Source of the DNA: an uncultured Eubacteriales bacterium
GTDB lineage: Bacteria > Bacillota_A > Clostridia > Christensenellales > Aristaeellaceae
Reading direction: 5' to 3'
Assembly (NCBI GenBank): GCA_900553645.1
Contig: USEE01000029.1
Span: 1-9,930, forward strand
DNA: 9,930 nt
This document shows positions 1 through 6,276 of the stretch, in pieces (within the stretch, counting starts at the first letter, position 1; each line of letters begins with the position of its first letter). The notes under the pieces are model-generated. The model was not told where the DNA came from. It did not search any database and saw only the letters and a list, made by a program, of their open reading frames with translations. Both the position numbers and the translations under genes were made by a program.

Positions 1-360
1 GTTCATGTAATTGCGTGCGGCAATGGGCTAACGAATTTCGGCGCGACGATGTGTTGGTCGCTTGTTGAGTGTGTATAGAGTTTCGGCGCGCACATTTGAA
101 CGGAATCGGAATATATAATTGATGAATCGCGGTTGCTTCTTACTTTATAGAGATATATTTGGAAATGTTTAGGAAGGACTATAATGCAGTCGTAAGTTTG
201 ATAACATTTCGCCAATGATTGCCGGTATGATATATATCCGAAAAGGTGGAAATGACAGCTTAAAACTTCCATTCGTTGTCACGAAGGCAAATTGATTTCA
301 AACGTGTCCATGTCGCGTACAAATTGGCTGTTTTTATCCGAAAAGAAAGAACACGTCCCT
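1..360. other. AT-richer stretch without a convincing gene
   Basis: This stretch is visibly richer in A and T than the genes that follow. It shows no recognisable protein, tRNA or rRNA. Two ribosome-binding-site-like strings precede ATG codons (AGGAAGG at 171-177 before ATG 184, and AAAGGTGG near 242 before an ATG near 252), but both frames stop after three or four codons. An 11-base direct repeat TATCCGAAAAG occurs at 235-245 and 335-345, exactly 100 bases apart, and TTTCGGCGCG occurs at 36-45 and 81-90. It may be a spacer or decayed sequence; the upstream neighbour is outside the window. Confidence 0.5.
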
Positions 361-371
361 CTAAAAAAAGC

Positions 372-400
372 GTGCAAAAACCGCCAAAATGTGCGATAAT
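372..400 (+). promoter_or_regulatory. Candidate extended -10 promoter of larC
   Basis: GATAAT at 395-400 matches the sigma-A -10 consensus in five of six positions. It is preceded by TG at 392-393 with one intervening base, the extended -10 arrangement. The -35 region 17 bases upstream (GTGCAA, 372-377) is poor, as extended -10 promoters tolerate. The predicted start of transcription lies about 25 bases before the larC start codon. Identified by inspection only. Confidence 0.5.
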
Positions 401-432
401 ATGGCTAAAACCAACCTAGGGGAGGATAGGTA

Positions 433-891
433 ATGGCTGTTGAGTTTGAGGGCGCAGAGCCGGTTGAGGCGCGGCGCGTGGTTGTTATTGAATGTAATAT
501 CGACGATATGTCGCCGGAACAGATGGCGTATGCCTGCGAAAAGCTGATGGAAAGCGGCGCGCTCGATGTGTGGCAAACGCCTATTATAATGAAGAAAGGG
601 CGCATGGCTTCTCAGCTTAGCGTGCTGTGCGCAAAGGGCGATGAGGAGCGTATGGCCGATATGGTGCTCAGGGAAACCAGTACGCTGGGCGTGCGTATGG
701 CTGAATATGCGCGCCGCGTGCTGCCGCGCAAAATGCGTACGGTCGATACTCAGTTCGGTCAGGTCAGGGTTAAGCACGCGCCCGGTAAGGCCGCGCCTGA
801 ATACGAGGACTGCCGAAACGCCGCACGCGTAAGCGACGCGCCGATTGCCGACGTGTATCAGGCCGCGCGCGAGGCCGCATTGCGCGATTGA
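433..891 (+). CDS. larC: LarC C-terminal domain protein (nickel-pincer cofactor nickel insertion), stand-alone
   Basis: The 152-residue product matches only the C-terminal half of LarC (DUF111), the CTP-dependent enzyme that inserts nickel into pyridinium-3,5-bisthiocarboxylic acid mononucleotide to finish the cofactor of lactate racemase and related enzymes. Family features visible are ECNIDDMSPE (residues 20-29; usual form ETNIDDM), GALDVWQTPIIMKKGR (42-57), ETSTLGVR (81-88) and APEYEDCRNAAR (121-132). Full LarC is about 400 residues, so the N-terminal LarC1 half is absent. In Lactobacillus plantarum larC1 and larC2 are joined by a programmed frameshift, but no LarC1 coding is visible in the 432 bases upstream and an in-frame TAG at 427-429 lies just before the start. 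GGAGG at 421-425, seven bases from ATG 433, supports the start. It is a free-standing LarC2 or a remnant; family identity is firm, activity alone is uncertain. Confidence 0.85.
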   Translation: MAVEFEGAEPVEARRVVVIECNIDDMSPEQMAYACEKLMESGALDVWQTPIIMKKGRMASQLSVLCAKGDEERMADMVLRETSTLGVRMAEYARRVLPRKMRTVDTQFGQVRVKHAPGKAAPEYEDCRNAARVSDAPIADVYQAAREAALRD

Positions 892-910
892 GAAAAATGA
901 CCGACCGAAA

Positions 911-933
911 CTCGCTCAGTAGGCGGGCTTTTT
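911..933 (+). terminator. Weak intrinsic terminator after larC
   Basis: CTCGC (911-915) can pair with GCGGG (923-927) including one G-U pair, with a 7-base loop, followed by CTTTTT (928-933). The stem is short, so termination may be partial. It lies 20 bases after the larC stop and would separate larC from the pur genes. Confidence 0.35.
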
Positions 934-1010
934 AAGGCAGACTTCAAGTGTCGGCAGCTTGACGGCTAAGACGGGAGCGATTTCAGCCTTAGCCCGAAAT
1001 TATGCCTTAA
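932..1010 (+). repeat. Nested inverted repeats in the larC-purE leader
   Basis: An outer perfect 8-base inverted repeat, TTAAGGCA (932-939) and TGCCTTAA (1003-1010), encloses an inner perfect 7-base one, GGCTAAG (964-970) and CTTAGCC (988-994). The nesting would let the RNA fold as a two-tier stem. It matches no riboswitch I can recall; the conserved core of the purine riboswitch is not visible. It could be a leader RNA element, a DNA-binding site or chance. Confidence 0.4.
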
Positions 1011-1036
1011 CCGTACATTGACTGCCTGAACACATG

Positions 1037-1106
1037 ATTATGTTCGGTGCTGACGGCATTAAGTCGGCATGGTGCGACAGAAATGCGCAGTTATCCCGAA
1101 CATTTT
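1037..1106 (+). promoter_or_regulatory. Two PurBox-like half-sites upstream of purE
   Basis: The PurR box of Gram-positive bacteria has the core CCGAAC followed by an A/T-rich end. A good match, CCGAACATT, lies at 1096-1104, and the reverse-complement core GTTCGG lies at 1042-1047, preceded by TTAT. The two face opposite ways, as PurBox pairs do, but are 48 bases apart rather than the roughly 16-17 known in Bacillus subtilis, and the order is reversed. A hexamer pair can occur by chance, so PurR control of the operon is a suggestion only. Confidence 0.35.
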
Positions 1107-1150
1107 CATATCGTTTAGTTAAAAGTTACGGGTTTTGTGGATTATTTAAC

Positions 1151-1185
1151 GCGCGTGTGGTAAGATATATGCGTGAAACACGCGC
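1151..1185 (+). promoter_or_regulatory. Candidate purE promoter flanked by an operator-like inverted repeat
   Basis: TAAGAT (1161-1166) with TG at 1158-1159 forms a possible extended -10 box; the -35 is weak (TTGTGG at 1135-1140 is 20 bases away). It sits inside a perfect 8-base inverted repeat, GCGCGTGT (1151-1158) and ACACGCGC (1178-1185), with 19 bases between arms. Such an arrangement suits a repressor site overlapping the promoter, or a hairpin in RNA started further upstream. Within it GCGTG-AAA-CACGC (1171-1183) is a compact 5-base-pair hairpin, and a further small hairpin GGCG/CGCC (1187-1199) ends eight bases before the purE ribosome binding site. Confidence 0.4.
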
Positions 1186-1219
1186 AGGCGTTCAGCGCCG
1201 CGCTTTGGAGGTAAGCATC

Positions 1220-1729
1220 ATGCCTAAGGTAGCGGTTGTAATGGGTAGTCATAAGGACTTTTCGGCGGTCGAGCCGTGCATAAAGCAGCTTGCGGCGCTG
1301 GGCATAGAGGTCGAGGCGCGCGTACTGAGCGCACACCGCACGCCCGAGGAAGCGGCGGCGTTCGCACGCCTGGCACAGGAAAACGGAATTGAAGTGATAA
1401 TCGCGGCGGCGGGCAAGGCCGCGCATCTGGGCGGCGTGCTGGCGGCGTACACTGTGCTGCCGGTAATCGGACTGCCGATTGCCGCATCCCAGCTGGACGG
1501 CATGGACGCGCTGCTGGCTATCGTGCAGATGCCCGCGGGCATACCCGTGGCAACCGTGGCGATAAACGGTGCGCAGAACGCCGCACTGCTGGCCGCGCAG
1601 ATACTGGCAGTAAAGTACGGCGATATTCGCGCAAAGCTGGAAAGAAATCGTACTCAGATGCATGACGACGTGCTGATGCACGACGCCGAAATAGCGAGCC
1701 GGGTGGCCGAAATCGTTAAAGGAGAATAA
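1220..1729 (+). CDS. purE: PurE, phosphoribosylaminoimidazole carboxylase catalytic subunit / N5-CAIR mutase
   Basis: The 169-residue protein catalyses the carboxylation step of purine synthesis, forming CAIR from N5-CAIR (class I) or AIR plus CO2 (class II). Visible motifs are VAVVMGSHKD (residues 4-13, phosphate-binding loop; many PurE have GSxSD, so Lys replaces Ser here), the catalytic SAHRTP (37-42, His39), AGKAAHLGG (64-72, where Escherichia coli has AGGAAHLPG) and IVQMPAGIPVATVAINGAQNA through residue 121. The start is ATG 1220: GGAGG at 1207-1211 lies eight bases before it and the family's N-terminus begins here. The frame is open back to 1034, but that extension has no family match. 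No purK lies beside it. It should not be confused with LarB, a larger PurE-like protein of the nickel cofactor pathway, despite the larC neighbour. Confidence 0.96.
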   Translation: MPKVAVVMGSHKDFSAVEPCIKQLAALGIEVEARVLSAHRTPEEAAAFARLAQENGIEVIIAAAGKAAHLGGVLAAYTVLPVIGLPIAASQLDGMDALLAIVQMPAGIPVATVAINGAQNAALLAAQILAVKYGDIRAKLERNRTQMHDDVLMHDAEIASRVAEIVKGE

Positions 1730-1732
1730 CAG

Positions 1733-2767
1733 ATGATAACTTATAAGGATTCCGGTGTGGACGTAGAGCGCGGCTATGAAGCCGTACGCCTGATGAAGGA
1801 ACATGTAAAGCGCACTTTTAACGACAACGTTATCGGCGATCTGGGATCGTTCGGCGGCTTTTACTCCATCGAAAACAGCGGTATGAGTAAGCCCGTGCTG
1901 GTCGCAGGCACCGACGGCGTGGGCACCAAGCTGAAGCTGGCCTTCCTGACCGGCCGTCACGACACCGTGGGCATCGACTGCGTGGCCATGTGCGTAAACG
2001 ACGTGGTGTGCCAGGGCGCTATGCCCATGTTCTTCCTGGACTATCTTGCCACCGGCAACTTGAAGCCCGATATGGCTGCTACCATCGTACGCGGCGTGGC
2101 TGAGGGCTGTTTGCAGGCGGGCTGCGCGCTGATTGGCGGCGAGACTGCCGAAATGCCCGGTTTCTATCCCGAGGGCGAATACGATCTGGCCGGCTTCTGC
2201 GTGGGCATGGTCGACCGCGCGCAGGTAATCAACGGTTCCAATATCCGCAAGGGCGACACGCTGATCGGCCTTGCGTCCACGGGCGTGCATTCCAACGGCT
2301 TCTCGCTGGTGCGCCGCCTGCTGATTAACGATAAGACCGACCTGAGCGCGCCGGTTGAGGAACTGGGCGGCTGCTCGCTGGCCGATGAACTGCTGCGCCC
2401 CACGCGCATATACGTGCGCACGGTCAAGGAGCTGATTTCCCGCTTTACGATCAAGGGCATCGCGCACATCACCGGCGGCGGCTTTATCGAGAACATACCG
2501 CGCATACTGCCCGACGGCCTGACCGCGCGCATCGATCGCGGCTCCTGGCCGGTACAGCCCATATTCAAGATGATGCAGCGCATCAGCGGCATGAAGGACG
2601 AGCAGATCTACAACACCTTTAACATGGGTATAGGCATGGTTATGGCCGTTGACAGCGAGGAAGCCGATGCGGTAGTATGCGCGGCCAATTCGCTGGGCGA
2701 GAACGCCTTTGTAATCGGCGAGGTAATCGAGAGCGAGGACGGGGGCAAGGGAGTGAAGCTCGCATGA
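1733..2767 (+). CDS. purM: PurM, phosphoribosylformylglycinamidine cyclo-ligase (AIR synthase)
   Basis: The 344-residue cytosolic enzyme closes the imidazole ring of FGAM with ATP to give AIR. Length fits the family. Motifs in order are [14 protein letters not shown] (residues 57-70), [17 protein letters not shown] (80-96), the conserved FFLDYLATG (100-108), [12 protein letters not shown] (134-145) and [16 protein letters not shown] (179-194), with [12 protein letters not shown] near residues 247-258. These belong to the PurM/PurL ATP-binding fold. Its ribosome binding site AAAGGAG (1718-1724) lies inside the end of purE, three bases separating the purE stop from ATG 1733, so the two genes are co-transcribed and probably coupled. 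It ends in an ATGA overlap with purN. Confidence 0.97.
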   Translation: MITYKDSGVDVERGYEAVRLMKEHVKRTFNDNVIGDLGSFGGFYSIENSGMSKPVLVAGTDGVGTKLKLAFLTGRHDTVGIDCVAMCVNDVVCQGAMPMFFLDYLATGNLKPDMAATIVRGVAEGCLQAGCALIGGETAEMPGFYPEGEYDLAGFCVGMVDRAQVINGSNIRKGDTLIGLASTGVHSNGFSLVRRLLINDKTDLSAPVEELGGCSLADELLRPTRIYVRTVKELISRFTIKGIAHITGGGFIENIPRILPDGLTARIDRGSWPVQPIFKMMQRISGMKDEQIYNTFNMGIGMVMAVDSEEADAVVCAANSLGENAFVIGEVIESEDGGKGVKLA

Positions 2768-3402
2768 AGAACATAGTCGCCATGGTTTCGGGCGGCGGCA
2801 CTAATCTTCAGGCGATATTCGACGCCATCGACCGGGGCGAAATCGACGGGCAGGTGACGATGGTAATATCGTCTGCGCGCAAGGCGTACGCGCTGGAACG
2901 CGCGCGTATGCGCGGCATACCCACGCTGGCGCTGCCGCTGAAGGCGTTCAAGACCCCAGAGGAATGCCAGCAGGCGCGCCACGACGCGCTGGTCAAGGCC
3001 AATCCCGATCTGATCGTGCTGGCCGGATATTTAGGCATACTGGGCGAAAATACGATTCGCGCGTTCAAAGGGCGCATACTTAACATACACCCGGCGCTGA
3101 TACCGTCGTTCTGCGGTAAGGGCATGTACGGCCATCATGTGCACGAGGCCGCACTCAAATACGGTGTGAAGCTGTCGGGCGCGACGGTGCATTTCGTGTC
3201 CGAGGACATCGACGCAGGCCCCATAGTATTTCAGGGCAGCGTGCCGGTTATGGATGACGATACGCCGGACAGCCTGGCGGCGCGCATACTGCCGGTGGAG
3301 CACGAGCTTCTGCCGCGCGCGGTGGCGCTGTTCTGCCAGGACAGGATAAAGATTGACGGGCGCAGCGTCAGGATACTGCCGCCCCAGGAGGAAACTGAAT
3401 GA
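2764..3402 (+). CDS. purN: PurN, phosphoribosylglycinamide formyltransferase
   Basis: The 212-residue enzyme transfers the formyl group of 10-formyl-tetrahydrofolate to GAR. Phosphate-loop [10 protein letters not shown] (residues 9-18), the catalytic [10 protein letters not shown] (107-116, with Asn107 and His109) and [11 protein letters not shown] (147-157, with Asp150) match the three catalytic residues known in Escherichia coli PurN. The start is the ATG at 2764, which overlaps the purM stop by ATGA; a purine-rich AAGGGAG at 2747-2753 lies ten bases before it. The frame stays open upstream inside purM, but the family starts here with [12 protein letters not shown]. Isoleucine is coded by ATA 12 times of 18. 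The 3' end overlaps the following acetyltransferase by ATGA. Confidence 0.97.
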   Translation: MKNIVAMVSGGGTNLQAIFDAIDRGEIDGQVTMVISSARKAYALERARMRGIPTLALPLKAFKTPEECQQARHDALVKANPDLIVLAGYLGILGENTIRAFKGRILNIHPALIPSFCGKGMYGHHVHEAALKYGVKLSGATVHFVSEDIDAGPIVFQGSVPVMDDDTPDSLAARILPVEHELLPRAVALFCQDRIKIDGRSVRILPPQEETE

Positions 3403-4235
3403 AACTGGCCAGACTGGACAGCGATATTGGCCGCGCGCAAAACGCCTACGACGTGTTCGTGGCGCTGGACGACGCGGGCCGTCGTGTGGGCAAGTGCTCG
3501 ATAGTGCCTTACAAGGCCGACGATCTTTTGCCCGATTGTCCGTTTAACATATTTATAGACCTGGACGGCGAGCTGAGAAGCATGGATATGCTGCTGGGCG
3601 CGGCGCTGGCTTCGGCCGAGGTGGTGCATCGCACCTATCCCAAGCTGGAGGCGCGCGTGTATGCGGGCTGTGCGCCCGACGACAGCGGCCTTATCGACGT
3701 GCTGAAAACCTACGGCTTCCGCGTGGACGATCGCGAGGTAGGCATGATTAAGACGCTGTACTCCGATCCGTTCGACGCAGACCTGCCGCAGGGCATGAGC
3801 TTTATTTCGGATAAGCTGGAAAGCCGTGAGGACAGCCGCCGCACGCTGGCGCGCATAAACGCGACGTTCGGCGAAAACAGGAGCGAGGACTGGCTGGAGC
3901 GGCTCAAGCGCGAGCCGGGCTTCAAGCGCATCGCCGTGATCGACATAAACGGCCCCGTGGGCGAGGCGCTGGTTTACGAGATGGATCAGTCGCTGGGCGT
4001 GATCGCGATGCTGATTGTGGAGCCGCGCGCGCGCCGCAAGGGCGTGGCGCAGTTCCTGCTGGAATGCGCACGCATACACTTTGTGTCGCGCGGGCTGAGT
4101 ATGGCGCGCGCCGACGTGTGGGAGCGGCTGGAACCGGCACGGCGGCTGTTTGAGCGATGCGGCTATTTCGCAAAGGGCGATACGTGGTATTTCCCCGGAT
4201 TTATGATGGACAGTACGGAGGGCAGATTGTCATGA
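3399..4235 (+). CDS. Tandem GNAT-family N-acetyltransferase, substrate unknown, inside the pur operon
   Basis: The 278-residue protein ends in a GNAT domain: a strand followed by an acetyl-CoA loop in IAMLIVEPRARRKGVAQFLL (residues 202-221, with R-R-K-G-V-A in the usual Q/R-x-x-G-x-G/A position), then ARADVWERLEPARRLFERCGYF (236-257), typical of motif B. The first half looks like a second, degenerate GNAT unit: LEARVYAGCAPDDSGLIDV (83-101) continuing to KTYGFRVDD resembles motif B, but no acetyl-CoA loop is visible before it. The gene overlaps purN and purH by ATGA on each side and has a strong AGGAGG (3386-3391) seven bases before ATG 3399, so it is translated with the pathway enzymes. The substrate could be a protein, a small molecule or a damaged intermediate; nothing in the sequence says which. 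Family confident, role unknown. Confidence 0.85.
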   Translation: MKLARLDSDIGRAQNAYDVFVALDDAGRRVGKCSIVPYKADDLLPDCPFNIFIDLDGELRSMDMLLGAALASAEVVHRTYPKLEARVYAGCAPDDSGLIDVLKTYGFRVDDREVGMIKTLYSDPFDADLPQGMSFISDKLESREDSRRTLARINATFGENRSEDWLERLKREPGFKRIAVIDINGPVGEALVYEMDQSLGVIAMLIVEPRARRKGVAQFLLECARIHFVSRGLSMARADVWERLEPARRLFERCGYFAKGDTWYFPGFMMDSTEGRLS

Positions 4236-5974
4236 TTAAGCGGGCTTTGATAAGCGTTTCTGACAAGACTGGTATTGTTGAACTGGCGCGCGAACTGACC
4301 GCGCAGGGCATCGAGATACTTTCGACCGGCGGCACCATGCGCGCGTTGAGCGAGGCGGGCGTGCCCGTTACCTCGGTCAGCGATGTGACCGGCTTCCCGG
4401 AGTGCCTGGACGGCCGCGTAAAGACGCTGCATCCCGCGATACACGCGGGCCTGCTCGCCATGCGCTCCAATCCCGAGCACATGAAGCAGATTGAGGAATT
4501 GGGCATAAAGCCCATCGATATGGTAGTGATCAACCTCTATCCCTTCCGCCAGACGATTGCCAAGCCCGGCGTGAAGTTTGAGGACGCAATCGAAAACATA
4601 GACATCGGCGGCCCCACGATGATTCGCGCCGCGGCCAAGAACTGGCAGGACGTAGCGGTCGTGGTCGACCCTGCCGACTATTCGGTGGTGCTCGACCAGA
4701 TCAAGGCTACCGGAGACGTAAGCCGCGAAACCAAGCTCAAGCTGTGCTACAAGGTATTCGCGCACACCGCACAGTACGACAGCATGATCTCGAACTACCT
4801 TTACAAGCAACTGTCGGGCGAGCCTATGTTCCCGCCCACGGTGACGCTGGCATATGAAAAGGTACAGGAAATGCGCTACGGCGAAAACCCGCATCAGGCG
4901 GGCGCGTTCTATCGCGAGCTGGGCGCTACTCCCGGCTGCCTGACCGACGCGGTACAGCTGCACGGCAAGGAGCTGTCCTATAACAACATCAACGACACCA
5001 ACGGCGCGCTTGACCTGCTGCGCGAGTTCAAGGAGACTGCGGTCGTGTGCTGCAAGCACGCCAATCCCTGCGGCGTGGGCGTGGGCGAGACTGTGTATGA
5101 TGCCTACATGAAGGCATACACCGCTGACCCCATGTCGGTATTTGGCGGCATAGTCGTGACCAACGCCGTGATCGACGAGGCTACCGCGGCCGAGATGCAC
5201 AAGATCTTCCTTGAGATAATCGTCGCGCCCGACTTTACGCCCGAGGCGATCAAGACCCTGACCTACAAAAAGCCCAGCCTGCGCCTGCTCAAGCTGGATA
5301 CCACGCACCGCGAGTATCCCGAGGGCGAACTGGACATGAAGAAGGTCGCAGGCGGTATGCTGATGCAGCAGGTGGACGATAAGCTCTACAAAAACGCCGC
5401 CGAGTGGGAGGCCGATGCGGCCGCCGCCACTAAGGACAAGGTGCATAAGGAGCTGTTCAAGGCCGCACGCGCCGCTGAACCTGACGCGCCCAAGGCGCAG
5501 CTGGAAAAGGCCATATCCAGCGAGGTCATAGCCAAGACCGACGTAATCATGGCCGAGCGCAAGAGCCACCTGATCGAGGTCGAGGGCATGGCGTGGGAGG
5601 TAGTGACCGACCGCGCGCCCACCGAAAAGGAAATCGAGGACATGAAGCTGGCGTGGCGCATAGTAAAGCACACCAAGTCCAACGGCATCGCAATCGCCAA
5701 GGACGGCCAGTCGCTGGGCGTAGGCCCCGGCCAGACCAACCGCATATGGCCCACCCAGATGGCGATAGAGCGCTCCGGCGAGCGCGTAAAGGGCGCTGCA
5801 CTGGGCTCCGACGCATTCTTCCCGTTCGACGACTGCGCCAAGGCTGCGGCTGAGGCCGGCATAACCGCTATCATCCAGCCCGGCGGCGCGGGCAACGATC
5901 AGGACTCCATCGACGTATGCAATGCCAACGGCATCGCGATGGTGTTCACCGGTATGCGCCATTTCAGACATTAA
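4232..5974 (+). CDS. purH: PurH, bifunctional AICAR formyltransferase / IMP cyclohydrolase
   Basis: This enzyme performs the last two steps to IMP: formylation of AICAR by 10-formyl-tetrahydrofolate, then ring closure. The N-terminal cyclohydrolase domain shows SVSDKTG (residues 8-14), LSTGGT, GRVKTLHP, VVINLYPF and ENIDIGGPTMIRAAAKN. The transferase domain shows RYGENPHQ, SYNNINDTNGAL, the catalytic Lys275-His276 in CCKHANPCGVG, SDAFFPF (526-532), AIIQPGG (546-552) and the typical end MVFTGMRHFRH. At 580 residues it is longer than the usual 510-530: residues 384-454 fill a place where Bacillus and Escherichia coli enzymes have about ten, a charged, alanine-rich insertion. The start is ATG 4232, in an ATGA overlap with the preceding gene, with GGAGG at 4217-4221; the frame is open upstream but the family begins MIKRALISVSDKTG. 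Confidence 0.97.
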   Translation: MIKRALISVSDKTGIVELARELTAQGIEILSTGGTMRALSEAGVPVTSVSDVTGFPECLDGRVKTLHPAIHAGLLAMRSNPEHMKQIEELGIKPIDMVVINLYPFRQTIAKPGVKFEDAIENIDIGGPTMIRAAAKNWQDVAVVVDPADYSVVLDQIKATGDVSRETKLKLCYKVFAHTAQYDSMISNYLYKQLSGEPMFPPTVTLAYEKVQEMRYGENPHQAGAFYRELGATPGCLTDAVQLHGKELSYNNINDTNGALDLLREFKETAVVCCKHANPCGVGVGETVYDAYMKAYTADPMSVFGGIVVTNAVIDEATAAEMHKIFLEIIVAPDFTPEAIKTLTYKKPSLRLLKLDTTHREYPEGELDMKKVAGGMLMQQVDDKLYKNAAEWEADAAAATKDKVHKELFKAARAAEPDAPKAQLEKAISSEVIAKTDVIMAERKSHLIEVEGMAWEVVTDRAPTEKEIEDMKLAWRIVKHTKSNGIAIAKDGQSLGVGPGQTNRIWPTQMAIERSGERVKGAALGSDAFFPFDDCAKAAAEAGITAIIQPGGAGNDQDSIDVCNANGIAMVFTGMRHFRH

Positions 5975-5984
5975 TTCAATCTGT

Positions 5985-6014
5985 GCGGCCCGGCTGCTTC
6001 AATGGCCGGGCCGC
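5985..6014 (+). terminator. Strong GC-rich hairpin after purH
   Basis: GCGGCCCGGC (5985-5994) and GCCGGGCCGC (6005-6014) form a perfect 10-base-pair stem with a 10-base loop, starting ten bases after the purH stop. No T tract follows, so it is not a classical intrinsic terminator. It may stop or pause transcription, or protect the 3' end of the upstream mRNA from exonucleases. Confidence 0.5.
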
Positions 6015-6022
6015 GCCGTCGT

Positions 6023-6078
6023 ATACCGCGCGGTATGTCATATAGGCGCGGATTAGGCAAAAGCACCTGCTTATGCCT
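6023..6078. repeat. Palindrome and hairpin between purH and the MITE-like element
   Basis: ATACCGCGCGGTAT at 6023-6036 is a perfect 14-base palindrome. A second structure follows at 6055-6078: AGGCA/TGCCT and AAGC/GCTT stems separated by one A-A mismatch, with a 4-base loop ACCT. The second abuts the left end of the MITE-like element. Function unknown; the palindrome has the size of a regulator site but matches none I recognise. Confidence 0.4.
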
Positions 6079-6241
6079 TAGAGTGTGTCTCAAAAATTCC
6101 GGAGTACGCAATTTCGGGCGTCGCTGCGCCATTTCTGCGTCACAAGGCTCGACTTAGCGCTGCTAAGCCTTCGGATTTATTCCTTGAACTGACGCAAAAT
6201 CCACTTGGGTCTGCGGATTGTTCCGCTTGAGACACACTCTA
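6079..6241 (+). mobile_element. MITE-like palindromic element with perfect terminal inverted repeats and TA flanks
   Basis: The ends are perfect inverted repeats: TTAGAGTGTGTCTCAA (6078-6093) and TTGAGACACACTCTAA (6227-6242). If the TA pairs at 6079-6080 and 6240-6241 are a target duplication, as for IS630/Tc1-mariner type transposons, the element core is 159 bases starting GAGTGTGTCTCAA. It codes for nothing, so movement would need a transposase in trans. The interior is also self-complementary: CAAGG/CCTTG (6143-6147, 6182-6186), TGCGTCA/TGACGCA (6136-6142, 6190-6196) and a compact CTTAGC-GCT-GCTAAG hairpin (6153-6167). A second left end, identical for 22 bases, lies at 9900. It sits between purH and purD and may affect transcription across that gap. 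Confidence 0.75.
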
Positions 6242-6276
6242 ACGAATATGATTCGTTTTAAGGCTCAAATAGGAGG
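6241..6276 (+). promoter_or_regulatory. purD leader: small hairpin, possible -10 box and ribosome binding site
   Basis: Between the element and purD, AACGAAT-ATG-ATTCGTT (6241-6257) forms a 7-base-pair hairpin. Within it TATGAT (6247-6252) resembles a -10 box. The TTGAGA of the element's right terminal repeat (6227-6232) resembles a -35 but is only 14 bases away, shorter than the usual 16-18, so a promoter here is doubtful. AGGAGG at 6271-6276 is a clear ribosome binding site nine bases before the purD ATG. Confidence 0.35.

Noticed and set aside
3..272. An 89-codon minus-strand frame running off the left edge
   Set aside because: No ribosome binding site before its ATG, no recognisable domain, and unusual composition. 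A partial gene cannot be fully excluded because it is cut by the window edge.
1034..1219. A 62-codon N-terminal extension of purE
   Set aside because: PurE family proteins begin at the ATG at 1220, which has a well-spaced GGAGG; the extension covers the promoter and hairpin region.
892..1219. A purine riboswitch before purE
   Set aside because: The conserved loop and junction sequences of the purine aptamer are not visible, though inverted repeats are present.
1142..2467. A 441-codon minus-strand frame opposite purE and purM
   Set aside because: Same reason: it mirrors two confident genes, is rich in His, Ala and Arg as antisense frames are, and matches no family.
4163..5971. A 602-codon open frame on the minus strand opposite the whole of purH
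   Set aside because: The plus strand has unmistakable PurH motifs throughout. Long antisense frames are expected in GC-rich genes with this codon pattern, and the translation shows no recognisable domain.
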